24,848 bases of DNA, from the IMG/VR virus record IMGVR_UViG_3300044675_000629, positions 1 to 24,848 of that record. One strand, 5' to 3'. The DNA is from a virus. Both the position numbers and the translations under genes were made by a program. The notes under the pieces were generated by a model. It was not told the DNA's origin and ran no database searches. It saw nothing but the letters and a program-made list of their open reading frames with translations. Positions 6,570 to 13,606 of the stretch are shown in pieces (position 1 is the first letter of the stretch; every line of letters begins with the position of its first letter).

Positions 6570-6588
6570 ACTTATTTGTATTGTAGTG

Positions 6589-6978
6589 TTATTTCTTACG
6601 AGAGAACAGACTTCTGATACCCCTACCAATCTCATTAGGGCTAGGCAACAACCAACCAAGCACAAGTAGCAGGATTACCCAAGGGGGTACTTCATTAACA
6701 GTCACACTCTCTACTGTTTCAGTTTTAACTCTGTTGTTGTCTGTAGACTGAAAGACCCTATCAGCAGTGTCAAACTCTAACCTCTGTTCAGTGTTATTTG
6801 TTGTCCCTAGGGTCTGTGTGTTTGTCTTACCAATCTGGGTGTTGGCCGCTACGTTAGTTCCCCTTCCCGTCAGAAGGCCCAGTGGACTTGTCCCGCAACT
6901 TGCTATACTGGTCAAGACCAAAAGCAGCAGTAGCAAACGTGAAGATGGGCCAAACGAGAATTTCGATAATTTTAGCAT
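6589..6978 (-). CDS. Candidate unimolecular spanin (u-spanin) lipoprotein
   Basis: 129 residues. The N-terminus has a basic start, a run of seven Leu/Val (15-22) and a lipobox TSIASC ending at C28. A Gln/Asn/Thr-rich ectodomain (29-97) follows, then a C-terminal membrane segment VPPWVILLLVLGWLLP (97-112) and a basic cytoplasmic tail. An outer-membrane lipid anchor plus an inner-membrane C-terminal segment in one protein is the defining layout of u-spanins such as T1 gp11 (about 130 residues), which fuse inner and outer membranes in the last step of lysis. GAGGT six bases before ATG 6978 lies inside the upstream gene, which overlaps by 125 nt. It belongs to the lysis cluster. The alternative is an o-spanin or an unrelated membrane lipoprotein. 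Confidence 0.7.
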   Translation of the reverse strand: MLKLSKFSFGPSSRLLLLLLVLTSIASCGTSPLGLLTGRGTNVAANTQIGKTNTQTLGTTNNTEQRLEFDTADRVFQSTDNNRVKTETVESVTVNEVPPWVILLLVLGWLLPSPNEIGRGIRSLFSRKK

Positions 6979-7063
6979 CTTTTACCTCTACAACATAAAA
7001 TAGCCATAGCAGAAGAATGACCGCTACTTCCCTCTTGAATGTCTTCTTCACAATTTGTCTCAT
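6854..7063 (-). CDS. Small two-helix membrane protein, holin candidate
   Basis: 69 residues: a basic N-terminus (MRQIVKKTFKRE), hydrophobic segment 1 at about 12-27, a short turn with charged residues (VKDAK), segment 2 at about 32-50, then a polar tail (QYSKLRDKSTGPSDGKG). Two membrane helices with both ends polar fit a class II holin. Downstream of the endolysin and next to a spanin candidate, that role is likely but rests on topology and context only. The C-terminal 42 codons overlap the u-spanin gene in another frame and contain that gene's ribosome binding site. Confidence 0.65.
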   Translation of the reverse strand: MRQIVKKTFKREVAVILLLWLFYVVEVKDAKIIEILVWPIFTFATAAFGLDQYSKLRDKSTGPSDGKGN

Positions 7064-7068
7064 GGGCT

Positions 7069-7323
7069 TTACTTATTTCTTTCAAGATGCTCCCTGATGC
7101 CTTTGATATTCTCGTCAATACGAGCTAAAGTAATTGCTTGGCTCTGTACAACAACCTCTAGGCTGGAAGTCCTAGCATCAAGACGTATAATTTCTTCAGC
7201 GTTAGAATCAATATCGTTTCTAAGGGAAGCTGCAAACCAGATGATAGCAACTGTTTGACAAGCAATAGCAAACACAAGTGTTAGGGGTACACTCTTAGAC
7301 AAGTGCCAAGGTTCATCAGGCAT
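7069..7323 (-). CDS. N-anchored coiled-coil membrane protein of the lysis cluster
   Basis: 84 residues. One membrane segment at about 11-33 (VPLTLVFAIACQTVAIIWFA) is followed by a heptad-like helix (34-80, NDIDSNAEEIIRLDARTSSL and on). This layout is that of an inner-membrane spanin subunit (Rz-like) or of a holin-associated protein. Because a u-spanin candidate lies two genes downstream, an i-spanin would be redundant; both genes could instead be an i/o pair. It overlaps the endolysin stop region by 8 nt and is close to the holin candidate (5-nt gap). The gene is certain, its role is not. Confidence 0.7.
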   Translation of the reverse strand: MPDEPWHLSKSVPLTLVFAIACQTVAIIWFAASLRNDIDSNAEEIIRLDARTSSLEVVVQSQAITLARIDENIKGIREHLERNK

Positions 7324-7756
7324 TGAATAGGTCTCTCTCTTTTTTCCTACGTATGGTAAGACCTCTGAGTGGGATCATCTTACCCGTTTGTCTGTCTCTC
7401 TGTTTGTCCCACATTAGGAAGGCATCAGCAGCCCCCTTGTAGTCCCCTGAATTTACCTTACGAAGCACTGTTGACTTAGAGAATGCCCCAGCGCCTATGT
7501 TGAAGATTAGAGAGCCTATAGCATCCCTCTGGTTCTGTGTGAGAGGCACTTTGACTAAGCTGTCGATAGTGTCTTCTACCCAAGCCAAATCTTCTCTGAG
7601 GAACTGTTCAGCTTGGGCAACAGTGATAGTCATATTGGGTTTAGCATTCTTAGTGTGACCCCAACCAATAGTCCAAACATCATTCTTTGTTGGTAGGTAA
7701 GAGGTCAGCCTAAGTTCTTCATGCTCTTTGATAGCATCTACGTTTTTAATGCGCAT
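7316..7756 (-). CDS. Endolysin, T4-type lysozyme (GH24 muramidase)
   Basis: 146 residues. The N-terminal EELRLTSYLPTKNDVWTIGWGHT holds the GH24 active site. E13 aligns with the catalytic Glu11 of T4 lysozyme and T29 with Thr26. At the place of T4 Asp20 this protein has P22, with D26 three residues before T29, a variant seen in many phage lysozymes. LTQNQRDAIGSLIFNIGAGAF (92-112) and the C-terminal LRGLTIRRKKERDLF are also family-typical. It cleaves the MurNAc-GlcNAc bonds of peptidoglycan. There is no signal peptide or signal-anchor helix, so it needs a holin for export, consistent with the downstream genes. It overlaps the upstream 63-residue gene by 11 nt. Confidence 0.93.
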   Translation of the reverse strand: MRIKNVDAIKEHEELRLTSYLPTKNDVWTIGWGHTKNAKPNMTITVAQAEQFLREDLAWVEDTIDSLVKVPLTQNQRDAIGSLIFNIGAGAFSKSTVLRKVNSGDYKGAADAFLMWDKQRDRQTGKMIPLRGLTIRRKKERDLFNA

Positions 7757-7937
7757 TGTTATCTACCTCTGACCAAACCCAAACTTCTTGTGGACCCTCT
7801 GGTAAAACAGAGACTATACGCCAAGGGGCATCCACTGGTACGGAAAGGGTAGCTAAATACTCTAGAGTCCCTTCATATTCTGGGGCAGGGAAGACCCGCG
7901 CAACAGAACCATCCTCATTTGAAAAAAGTAAAAACAT
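7746..7937 (-). CDS. Small hypothetical protein, possibly tail-fibre associated
   Basis: 63 residues starting at ATG 7937, with AAGG upstream. The C-terminal half reads VDAPWRIVSVLPEGPQEVWVWSE, which resembles the short proteins that follow tail fibre genes (an assembly-chaperone-like PWR/LP pattern), but the similarity is weak. No membrane segment is present. It sits between the last fibre-like gene and the endolysin, overlapping the latter's start by 11 nt. Coding is supported by tight packing on both sides. Function unknown. Confidence 0.6.
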   Translation of the reverse strand: MFLLFSNEDGSVARVFPAPEYEGTLEYLATLSVPVDAPWRIVSVLPEGPQEVWVWSEVDNNAH

Positions 7938-7947
7938 GTTTTATACC

Positions 7948-8574
7948 TTATACATTACCAAAGACTACAAAATTAAAGGCAGCATCACCTGCATTTAGGG
8001 CGGAAGTCTCGAAATTAACTTCAAAGACAGTTGTGGATATTACACGAGTCCCAACAAATCTTCGTGCAGATTGTGCAGAAGCCCCGATAGGAGTGGCTTG
8101 TGGGGAATAATTAACGCTTGGCATAGCTGTGGTCATGGTTACTTGGTAAACACCTGTTGAGATTTTAGTGCTAGATGTTACATTAGCAGAGCCTGTCTGT
8201 AATGCACCTGCACTGCTGACAATACCAAAAGCCCTAGCAGAGAACACAGGGGCTGATCCTGTGGCCCTTAAAGCATTACGTACACCAAGGGGAGTGATAA
8301 CTTTTGTATTATTAGTTCCAGTCTCTGCTTCCGCTTGTGTAGCTACAACTGCTCCGCCAGAGTTATCTAGCAAGATAATCCAATCAGAGTTAGCAGCATT
8401 CCTCATCTTGAGGGTATTAGTCGTAGTATCATACCAAAGTTGATAGGCAACAGTCCCCGTAGGGGTCGTAGCGCCAGAGTTATTGGACTGTACAGCGGCA
8501 AGTACCTCATTAACCCTTCCCCTAAAGACTAGCCCACTAGAGTTTGCAATTTCATAGTCTGTCGTTTGAGCCAT
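7948..8574 (-). CDS. Tail fibre / appendage protein
   Basis: 208 residues, rich in Ala, Thr, Ser and Asn. The central ATQAEAETGTNNTKVITPLG (about 78-97) is a motif seen again and again in phage tail fibres just before the receptor-binding part. Upstream, TPTGTVAYQLWYDTTTNTLK resembles fibre repeat sequence (WYDTTTNTLKMR). The C-terminal 90 residues are predicted mostly beta and may form the host-contact tip. The start shares a base with the previous stop (TAATG at 8574). It is the last structural gene before the lysis cluster. It would be attached to the tail-tip hub; receptor unknown. Confidence 0.75.
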   Translation of the reverse strand: MAQTTDYEIANSSGLVFRGRVNEVLAAVQSNNSGATTPTGTVAYQLWYDTTTNTLKMRNAANSDWIILLDNSGGAVVATQAEAETGTNNTKVITPLGVRNALRATGSAPVFSARAFGIVSSAGALQTGSANVTSSTKISTGVYQVTMTTAMPSVNYSPQATPIGASAQSARRFVGTRVISTTVFEVNFETSALNAGDAAFNFVVFGNV

Positions 8575-9071
8575 TAGGCCACCTCATCTGCATAAAGTCT
8601 AAGTTTTGATACTGCCGCATTAAAAGCTGGGTTGGCAGTGGTTAGGATAGCCCTTGCTTGCACAAGCCTTGCTTCAATCTCTGTGTTGTCCACACGGCTG
8701 TACTCTGTAAACACTGGTGAACCTGATGGTGCATCGTCACTCTGCCTAAACTCAACAACACAATCAACTTCTGCCCCATCGGTGTCATCTATATTAAGCC
8801 AAGTATCAATGTCCTCTGTCTTATCATCAAAGAGACTGAAAATATTAAGGGCGTTTAACTCTATAAGACTGCGCAACCTAATCCTTTTAACCGACCCAAA
8901 ATCAAAAGTGTTTGCAAAAGTGTAGATACCTTGGGAGAGTATCCCACCATTATAATCAACATCCTCTACGCCATCGACATCTTCCCAATCATCAATAGCT
9001 AAAGCACCATCAATAACTAGATTACCATCTGCAACACCAAGATTTTGTTTAGTTCCTGAAAAGACAGCCAT
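8574..9071 (-). CDS. Putative tail-tip / fibre-network protein
   Basis: 165 residues, acidic (many Asp), behind AGAGGAAA upstream of ATG 9071. It has VVEFRQSDDAPSGSPVFTEYSRVDNTEIEARLVQARAIL (about 104-143), a beta strand plus amphipathic helix similar to C-terminal parts of host-specificity (J-like) tail proteins. It directly follows the hub gene with a 3-nt gap, and may be a split-off domain of the hub. It is not predicted to have enzymatic activity. Structural role inferred from context and composition. Confidence 0.6.
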   Translation of the reverse strand: MAVFSGTKQNLGVADGNLVIDGALAIDDWEDVDGVEDVDYNGGILSQGIYTFANTFDFGSVKRIRLRSLIELNALNIFSLFDDKTEDIDTWLNIDDTDGAEVDCVVEFRQSDDAPSGSPVFTEYSRVDNTEIEARLVQARAILTTANPAFNAAVSKLRLYADEVA

Positions 9072-9074
9072 AGT

Positions 9075-11177
9075 TTACGTTTCCTCTTGCAAGACACCAA
9101 CAGATGTGAAAGGTATAACTTGAATACCTTTTGTTTCTACCATAGAAACTGGCCCCTGCCTTAACCCACTATCTTCAGCCCTAATTAGATAAGTCCCATT
9201 TTTCAATGGCACAACAGCAATACTTTCATTACCACCAACCCTGTCCATAGAGTAACTGTTTTGCCAAGTAGGGGTAGTAGCTTCGCTATGACGAATAACA
9301 ATGTTACCACCAAGTCTAACGTCAAGATCAACAGACCTCTGCCACTTCAAAATAGCTAGACCCCCAGCACTTTGGAGAGTTACTCCTTGTAGTTCTTCTG
9401 GAATTGCAGTTAAACCAAAGATAGTTTTTGTAGAGGTTGAATACTCAGATGAAACACCTAGTAAGTTTACATACTTGACCCTTATTTCCCAAGTACCTGT
9501 TTCTACGTCCCTAAGTTCAGTGAAAGTTTGAGTTGTTTCTGGCAGAGATAGAAAATCACTTGTTATTGGTGCGCCTTCTAGAGTAGCAATCCTACGGGCT
9601 TGTACAACATACTTCTCAATAAAATCATCTTCTGCTGCGTCCCACTTTATGTCAAGGAGAACACGTGCGCCTAGGCCATCTCTTGTCGCATATAGCTGTT
9701 CTGTGATAACAGGAGCGCCTGTTAGACTAGTCGAGAATGGGTCAGGTAGGGTTGTGTTGTTGTTTTCAAATGGTTGTCCAGTAACTGAAGTAAAGACCCC
9801 CTCAGAGATTTCCCTTAATACCAATCGAGTTTGTAGATCAAGACCTTCCGTCAGACCAAAAGTCCACTCGGTTATTTCAAAAGGTTTTTCACTCCAACCG
9901 AATCTTTCGTTAGTGACCTTAACAAAATCTCCCACTTGAACTTGAAAAGCTCTCATACCAAAAGACGCACTAAAAGTAAGTTGTTCTCTGTTACGATTAA
10001 GAGCTATTCTGGCAATCCTTTGGGCTGTTTTGCTTGAGGAAGTGAATGGCAACGAAAGGTCTAATACATTTACCAAACCATTATCAGTAGCTAAGTAAGA
10101 TGCTTCAGTAACCTCTGGATAATCAGCGGGCTGATAGTCACTCTCTGAACCCTTGAACTTTCCCTTAACAGAGTTAAAACTGTCCCTACGAGAATGTCTT
10201 GTTGAAAGAGAAATACCTGATCTTAAGTCATCCTCATCAAAAGACACAAGAGGTTCTGTCCAAGATGCAGCCTTAATACGCCACTTACCTTGCCCGTACC
10301 AAAGTAGCCCACCCATGCTAGTCAACAAATCATTTAACACAGTTTCTGGAGCGGAGCCTGTAACAAAAGCCCCGTTGCAAGTGTAACGCTTTTCTCCCTC
10401 TACAGTTTGATTGCAGATAGCCACAGCAGTATTAACTAGATCATCATCTATTCTACTCTCTGGTTGGTCTAACCCGTAAGAAGAAGTCAGATAGTCCCTT
10501 ATACAGAGGGCGGGGTTATCACTCCAAGCTGTGACATTGTTTGCAGGATTAAGTACTTTCTTGCCACGTATGACAGCAGATACTGAAGGCACACCATTTG
10601 GAAAAGCGTCCGTATCGTAGGTAAAACGTACATATAAATAAGCTATACCTTGCAGTTTGTGGTCAGTTGTCCATCTCCCACTAGAAGCAGCTAGAGTGGA
10701 TGTTGCAGAAATGAGCAGTGGATCGGCTGTCTGTGTTGTTGTGCCAAGGTAGCGTTTAATTAACACTAGTCCTTTATAACGAGAGGGTGAAGTCACATTA
10801 CCAGCCGCATCAAGAGTAACAAGATCATCATTAAGGTATATTTGTTGGTAACTTTCGATCTCATGTCCAGCAAAAGCAATAACTCTGTTTAGAAACTTGT
10901 TCTTGGTTCCAGTAGAAGAGTCGTATATACGAACACCACCAACCTTAGTTTCTCCGTAAATGATTTGATGGTCTAAAGCAGAACCAGATGTACCTTGAAG
11001 ACTGTAACCACCACTAGAACGGCCAAGACTGCTTGAAGGCTTTGGGGTGAGTGCATTAAGGGCAGCACCCATAGCTGTAGTAAGCATGAAATAAGTAAAC
11101 GCACTAGAGATAGCTATGTTACCCGCTACTACGCCCACACCAGTTGATATAGCCGCAACAAGGGCTGATATTGCCAT
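9075..11177 (-). CDS. Tail-tip hub protein (J-like / GTA gp15-like)
   Basis: About 700 residues from ATG 11177, which shares one base with the preceding TAA and has GAAGG upstream; an upstream in-frame start at 11225 adds 16 residues without this support. The N-terminal MAISALVAAISTGVGVVAG begins a 45-residue hydrophobic, Ala/Gly-rich stretch typical of this family, followed by a large beta domain (IIYGETKVGGVRIY, GHEIESYQQIYLNDD) and two fibronectin-III-like modules in the last 230 residues (LLDIKWDAAEDDFIEKYVVQ; ILKWQRSVDLD). Such proteins close the tail tube and contact the host. In the GTA-like order it follows the DUF2163 gene and one intervening gene. The exact domain boundaries are estimates. 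Confidence 0.85.
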   Translation of the reverse strand: MAISALVAAISTGVGVVAGNIAISSAFTYFMLTTAMGAALNALTPKPSSSLGRSSGGYSLQGTSGSALDHQIIYGETKVGGVRIYDSSTGTKNKFLNRVIAFAGHEIESYQQIYLNDDLVTLDAAGNVTSPSRYKGLVLIKRYLGTTTQTADPLLISATSTLAASSGRWTTDHKLQGIAYLYVRFTYDTDAFPNGVPSVSAVIRGKKVLNPANNVTAWSDNPALCIRDYLTSSYGLDQPESRIDDDLVNTAVAICNQTVEGEKRYTCNGAFVTGSAPETVLNDLLTSMGGLLWYGQGKWRIKAASWTEPLVSFDEDDLRSGISLSTRHSRRDSFNSVKGKFKGSESDYQPADYPEVTEASYLATDNGLVNVLDLSLPFTSSSKTAQRIARIALNRNREQLTFSASFGMRAFQVQVGDFVKVTNERFGWSEKPFEITEWTFGLTEGLDLQTRLVLREISEGVFTSVTGQPFENNNTTLPDPFSTSLTGAPVITEQLYATRDGLGARVLLDIKWDAAEDDFIEKYVVQARRIATLEGAPITSDFLSLPETTQTFTELRDVETGTWEIRVKYVNLLGVSSEYSTSTKTIFGLTAIPEELQGVTLQSAGGLAILKWQRSVDLDVRLGGNIVIRHSEATTPTWQNSYSMDRVGGNESIAVVPLKNGTYLIRAEDSGLRQGPVSMVETKGIQVIPFTSVGVLQEET

Positions 11178-11629
11178 TATAACACCTTCGAGTAAATATT
11201 TTCTATGTGCTTGTAGCCTAGCCAAACAAGTAAAGAATCAAAAGGTTTATGCCTTTTAGTGTTCACAATAATAACGTCAACACCATCTGCCTTTAAGCAC
11301 TTCTCAGCAAATTTCATCAACCTTGGGCCAGTAAAACCTTTGCGGTAGTTTTGGTCAACAAAGAGAAGATCATTATAGGCAAACAAGTTATCTTTGTAGT
11401 GGATGTGAGCCTTGACGAAAACAACAAAATATCCAACAAGTTTATTATCTGCATCCCTTGCAGTAAATATCTTTAGTACCCCTGCATCCTCTAAGTTAGC
11501 ATAAGCATCCCAATCTGGATTTAACTTAATCTTATCTTTGTTGAGGGCTATTTCTTCCCAGTGTTTTTCTAGCAAGGGTATAGCATCTGCTTTAGATGTC
11601 ACCAAAGATTCTTGTTGGTAAGTTATCAT
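11177..11629 (-). CDS. GNAT-like acetyltransferase-fold protein in the tail-tip cluster
   Basis: 150 residues. A GNAT pattern is visible: KIFTARDADNKLVGYFVVFV (53-72, strands 2-4), LLFVDQNYRKGFTGPRLMKFAEKC (88-111, where the acetyl-CoA pyrophosphate loop would be, R..G.T/G), then DVIIVNTKR and the C-terminal LGYKHIENIYSKVL. The canonical Q/RxxGxG/A motif is only loosely kept (RKGFTG). It is translationally coupled on both sides: ATGA with the DUF2163-like gene, TAATG with the hub. In GTA-type tails this position holds an NlpC/P60 peptidase; no Cys-His peptidase motif is found here. It may modify a tail protein or be structural; unknown. Confidence 0.7.
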   Translation of the reverse strand: MITYQQESLVTSKADAIPLLEKHWEEIALNKDKIKLNPDWDAYANLEDAGVLKIFTARDADNKLVGYFVVFVKAHIHYKDNLFAYNDLLFVDQNYRKGFTGPRLMKFAEKCLKADGVDVIIVNTKRHKPFDSLLVWLGYKHIENIYSKVL

Positions 11630-12258
11630 CGTGGTGCAGCCTTCCCCCAGAAGATTTCTTTGTCTTGTAGTGATGCAACATACTCTAGCCCACGATCAGT
11701 AGGAAACCTAGATTTTTGGTCTTCATTAGTAAAGCGTCTCACAACAGGGCGCTCAAGTTTAACCAAGACGTTTTCTACTGCAATAGAGATATTAGCTGTG
11801 TCAGAGGTTTCTTCTATGCCCATCTGGTCAAGTTCCCCAGAGAAGATTTCAGTTAGGCTAATCCCAGAGTCTTCTGGGGCTAATAAACTACCATCTTCTA
11901 ATAGTAAACGAAAGCTCGATTCTTGTAAGATAGCCTCACTGTTTAGATCAAGACCAAAATAAATACGACATTCACGCCCCTGATAGGGTTCTTGTAGGGC
12001 TAAAGAGAGAAAACTAGATGGTATTCCAGAGACTGAGATAACTGCCCCCTTAGCTTCCATCTCAGTAGTCTCAGACACAGATGAGATATTAAGGAGTTGA
12101 CCAGCACCTAGGTAAGTCTTATCATCAATAACTAAGTCACCATACCCTGACCATAGATAAAGAGGCGCACTATCAAGTTCTAGTTCAACAGCAAAGAATG
12201 GTGCAAGGACTTCTTTTGATAGTTCTGCGACTGTGACTATACCTATATCTCTGCTCAT
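11626..12258 (-). CDS. DUF2163-like tail protein (GTA gp13 position)
   Basis: 210 residues. LYLWSGYGDLVIDDKTYLGAGQLLNISSV (33-61), a beta domain with VSGIPSSFLSLAL, and the C-terminal RFTNEDQKSRFPTDRGLEYVASLQDKEIFWGK (about 175-206) fit the DUF2163 / rcc01696-like family of tail-tip proteins. These lie between the distal tail protein and the hub and probably form a ring or adaptor of the baseplate-like tip. It overlaps the GNAT-like gene by ATGA. No catalytic residues are apparent. Family call by eye, moderate confidence. Confidence 0.7.
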   Translation of the reverse strand: MSRDIGIVTVAELSKEVLAPFFAVELELDSAPLYLWSGYGDLVIDDKTYLGAGQLLNISSVSETTEMEAKGAVISVSGIPSSFLSLALQEPYQGRECRIYFGLDLNSEAILQESSFRLLLEDGSLLAPEDSGISLTEIFSGELDQMGIEETSDTANISIAVENVLVKLERPVVRRFTNEDQKSRFPTDRGLEYVASLQDKEIFWGKAAPR

Positions 12259-12277
12259 GCTATCATCCCCTTAAAAT

Positions 12278-13000
12278 TTATACTGTGATGGCTAAGGTAC
12301 GGCTCGTCTCAAGTAGCTGTGTCCCATCGCTTACAAAAGTAACAACAAATCTACGGGCTGAAACAGTGCCTGTCACCAAAGTTGTAGTAGCTTTAAAGCC
12401 TGAACCAAATGTTACTGTTCTGGAAGTAGTTCCACTAGTCACAATAATAACACGGGCAGTTGTACCAGCGGGGGGTACAGTCGTTGTCAGGGTAATATTA
12501 GCACTAACTGTGACTTGACTAACATGGTTTGTTGCCAAGGCTTGTGCGACAGTATTAGTACCCACGTTAGCAAACAAACGGGTCACTTGACCATTAACAT
12601 CCAAAGTGGAACTTGGTGTTTTACCAATACCTAAGCCAGTGCTATTTACTCTGATACGTTCAAGGCCGTTTGTTTCTACTGTTACTGTGTCATCAGCAGG
12701 AAAACGTATAGCAGTGTCAGTGTCGCTTGTGTGGACGATCTTATCTGCAACAGAGAGGTCACCTGAGAATGAACCAGTTGTTGCATCTACTGTAGAGGGT
12801 GTGGTAGCTCCAACAGGTGTCCCATCAATAGTACCCCCGTTAATGTCGATAGTGCTGAAAGCAGGTAAGTTAAGTAAAAACTCACCTCTGGTGATACTCT
12901 TTGTTTCGACTGCACTTACGTCCACAATAGGCAACAAATCATCCAGAGCAGCATTAGCGCCAGTTAATGGAGTAAGTTCTGAGATTTTCTTATCTGTCAT
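12278..13000 (-). CDS. Fibre-like structural protein inserted in the tail-tip cluster
   Basis: 240 residues. The N-terminal KISELTPLTGANAALDDLLPIVDVSAVETKSITRGEFL (4-41) is a short attachment-like module common in phage fibre and spike proteins (ISxLT..DxLPIVD..). It is followed by GGTIDGTPVGATTPSTVDATTGSF and a GIGKTPSSTLDVNGQV segment typical of tail fibres, then a Thr/Val-rich beta C-terminus. It is separated from its neighbours by 10 and 19 nt. A fibre-type gene here, between the distal-tail-like and DUF2163-like genes, is an insertion relative to the minimal GTA order. It probably forms a side appendage. Confidence 0.7.
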   Translation of the reverse strand: MTDKKISELTPLTGANAALDDLLPIVDVSAVETKSITRGEFLLNLPAFSTIDINGGTIDGTPVGATTPSTVDATTGSFSGDLSVADKIVHTSDTDTAIRFPADDTVTVETNGLERIRVNSTGLGIGKTPSSTLDVNGQVTRLFANVGTNTVAQALATNHVSQVTVSANITLTTTVPPAGTTARVIIVTSGTTSRTVTFGSGFKATTTLVTGTVSARRFVVTFVSDGTQLLETSRTLAITV

Positions 13001-13010
13001 ATTAACTACC

Positions 13011-13595
13011 TTATAGTGCTTCTACGCAATCAAAACTAATACCATAAATACTGGCATTGTCGATGCTGAATGATTGTTGATTGCCTGATAGACGGAACCT
13101 ACCAACAGTGTTACTTAGTGTTACAGTAGCCCCTGTCACAGCAGAACGTAGCTTAGGCCAAATCTCTATTGTCCCGTTGCCACTTCGATCAACAAGAACC
13201 TTATGGAGAGTTGCTGTACCACTTGAACCAAGCTGAATATAGTCACCAGCCAACAGAGTTCCCGTCATAGTGATAGTAGGACTAGATGAGCCAGCAGTCC
13301 CCGTAAGGGTAGCTGAGGTAGCTGTACCTCTAGCCGCTTTAGCATTAGGGTCACCTAACAGGAAGGTTCCTACGGGCCCATTTAGAGCCAATAGAAAAGC
13401 ATTCCAAGGTTCAGCTAAATCTCTACGAACTGGCGGGATAGAAACTGAAGCTGTCCACCTCTGCCCTGCATGACGGATTATTTGTTGCTGGAAGGTGAAG
13501 GGAGATTGACTAATGGCAACAGCATTATTAGCAGACAGTGTGATGTTAGCGATACCAATAGACGTGGGTAGTGTTAGTGGATAACTAATTGCCAT
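13011..13595 (-). CDS. Distal-tail / minor tail protein
   Basis: 194 residues. MAISYPLTLPTSIGIANITL at the N-terminus, FQQQIIRHAGQRWTASVSIPPVRRDLAEPWNAFLLALNGPVGTFLLGDP (34-82), then GDYIQLG, LHKVLVD, IEIWPKLR and FRLSGN in order match a widespread siphophage minor tail family found directly after the tape measure. It is likely the equivalent of a distal tail or tail-tip adaptor ring that starts tail tube assembly. The central Ala/Thr/Gly segment (85-110) may be an insertion loop. No enzymatic motif. It is placed one gene downstream of the tape measure, 11 nt apart. Confidence 0.75.
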   Translation of the reverse strand: MAISYPLTLPTSIGIANITLSANNAVAISQSPFTFQQQIIRHAGQRWTASVSIPPVRRDLAEPWNAFLLALNGPVGTFLLGDPNAKAARGTATSATLTGTAGSSSPTITMTGTLLAGDYIQLGSSGTATLHKVLVDRSGNGTIEIWPKLRSAVTGATVTLSNTVGRFRLSGNQQSFSIDNASIYGISFDCVEAL

Positions 13596-13606
13596 AGGGT
13601 CTTTCC

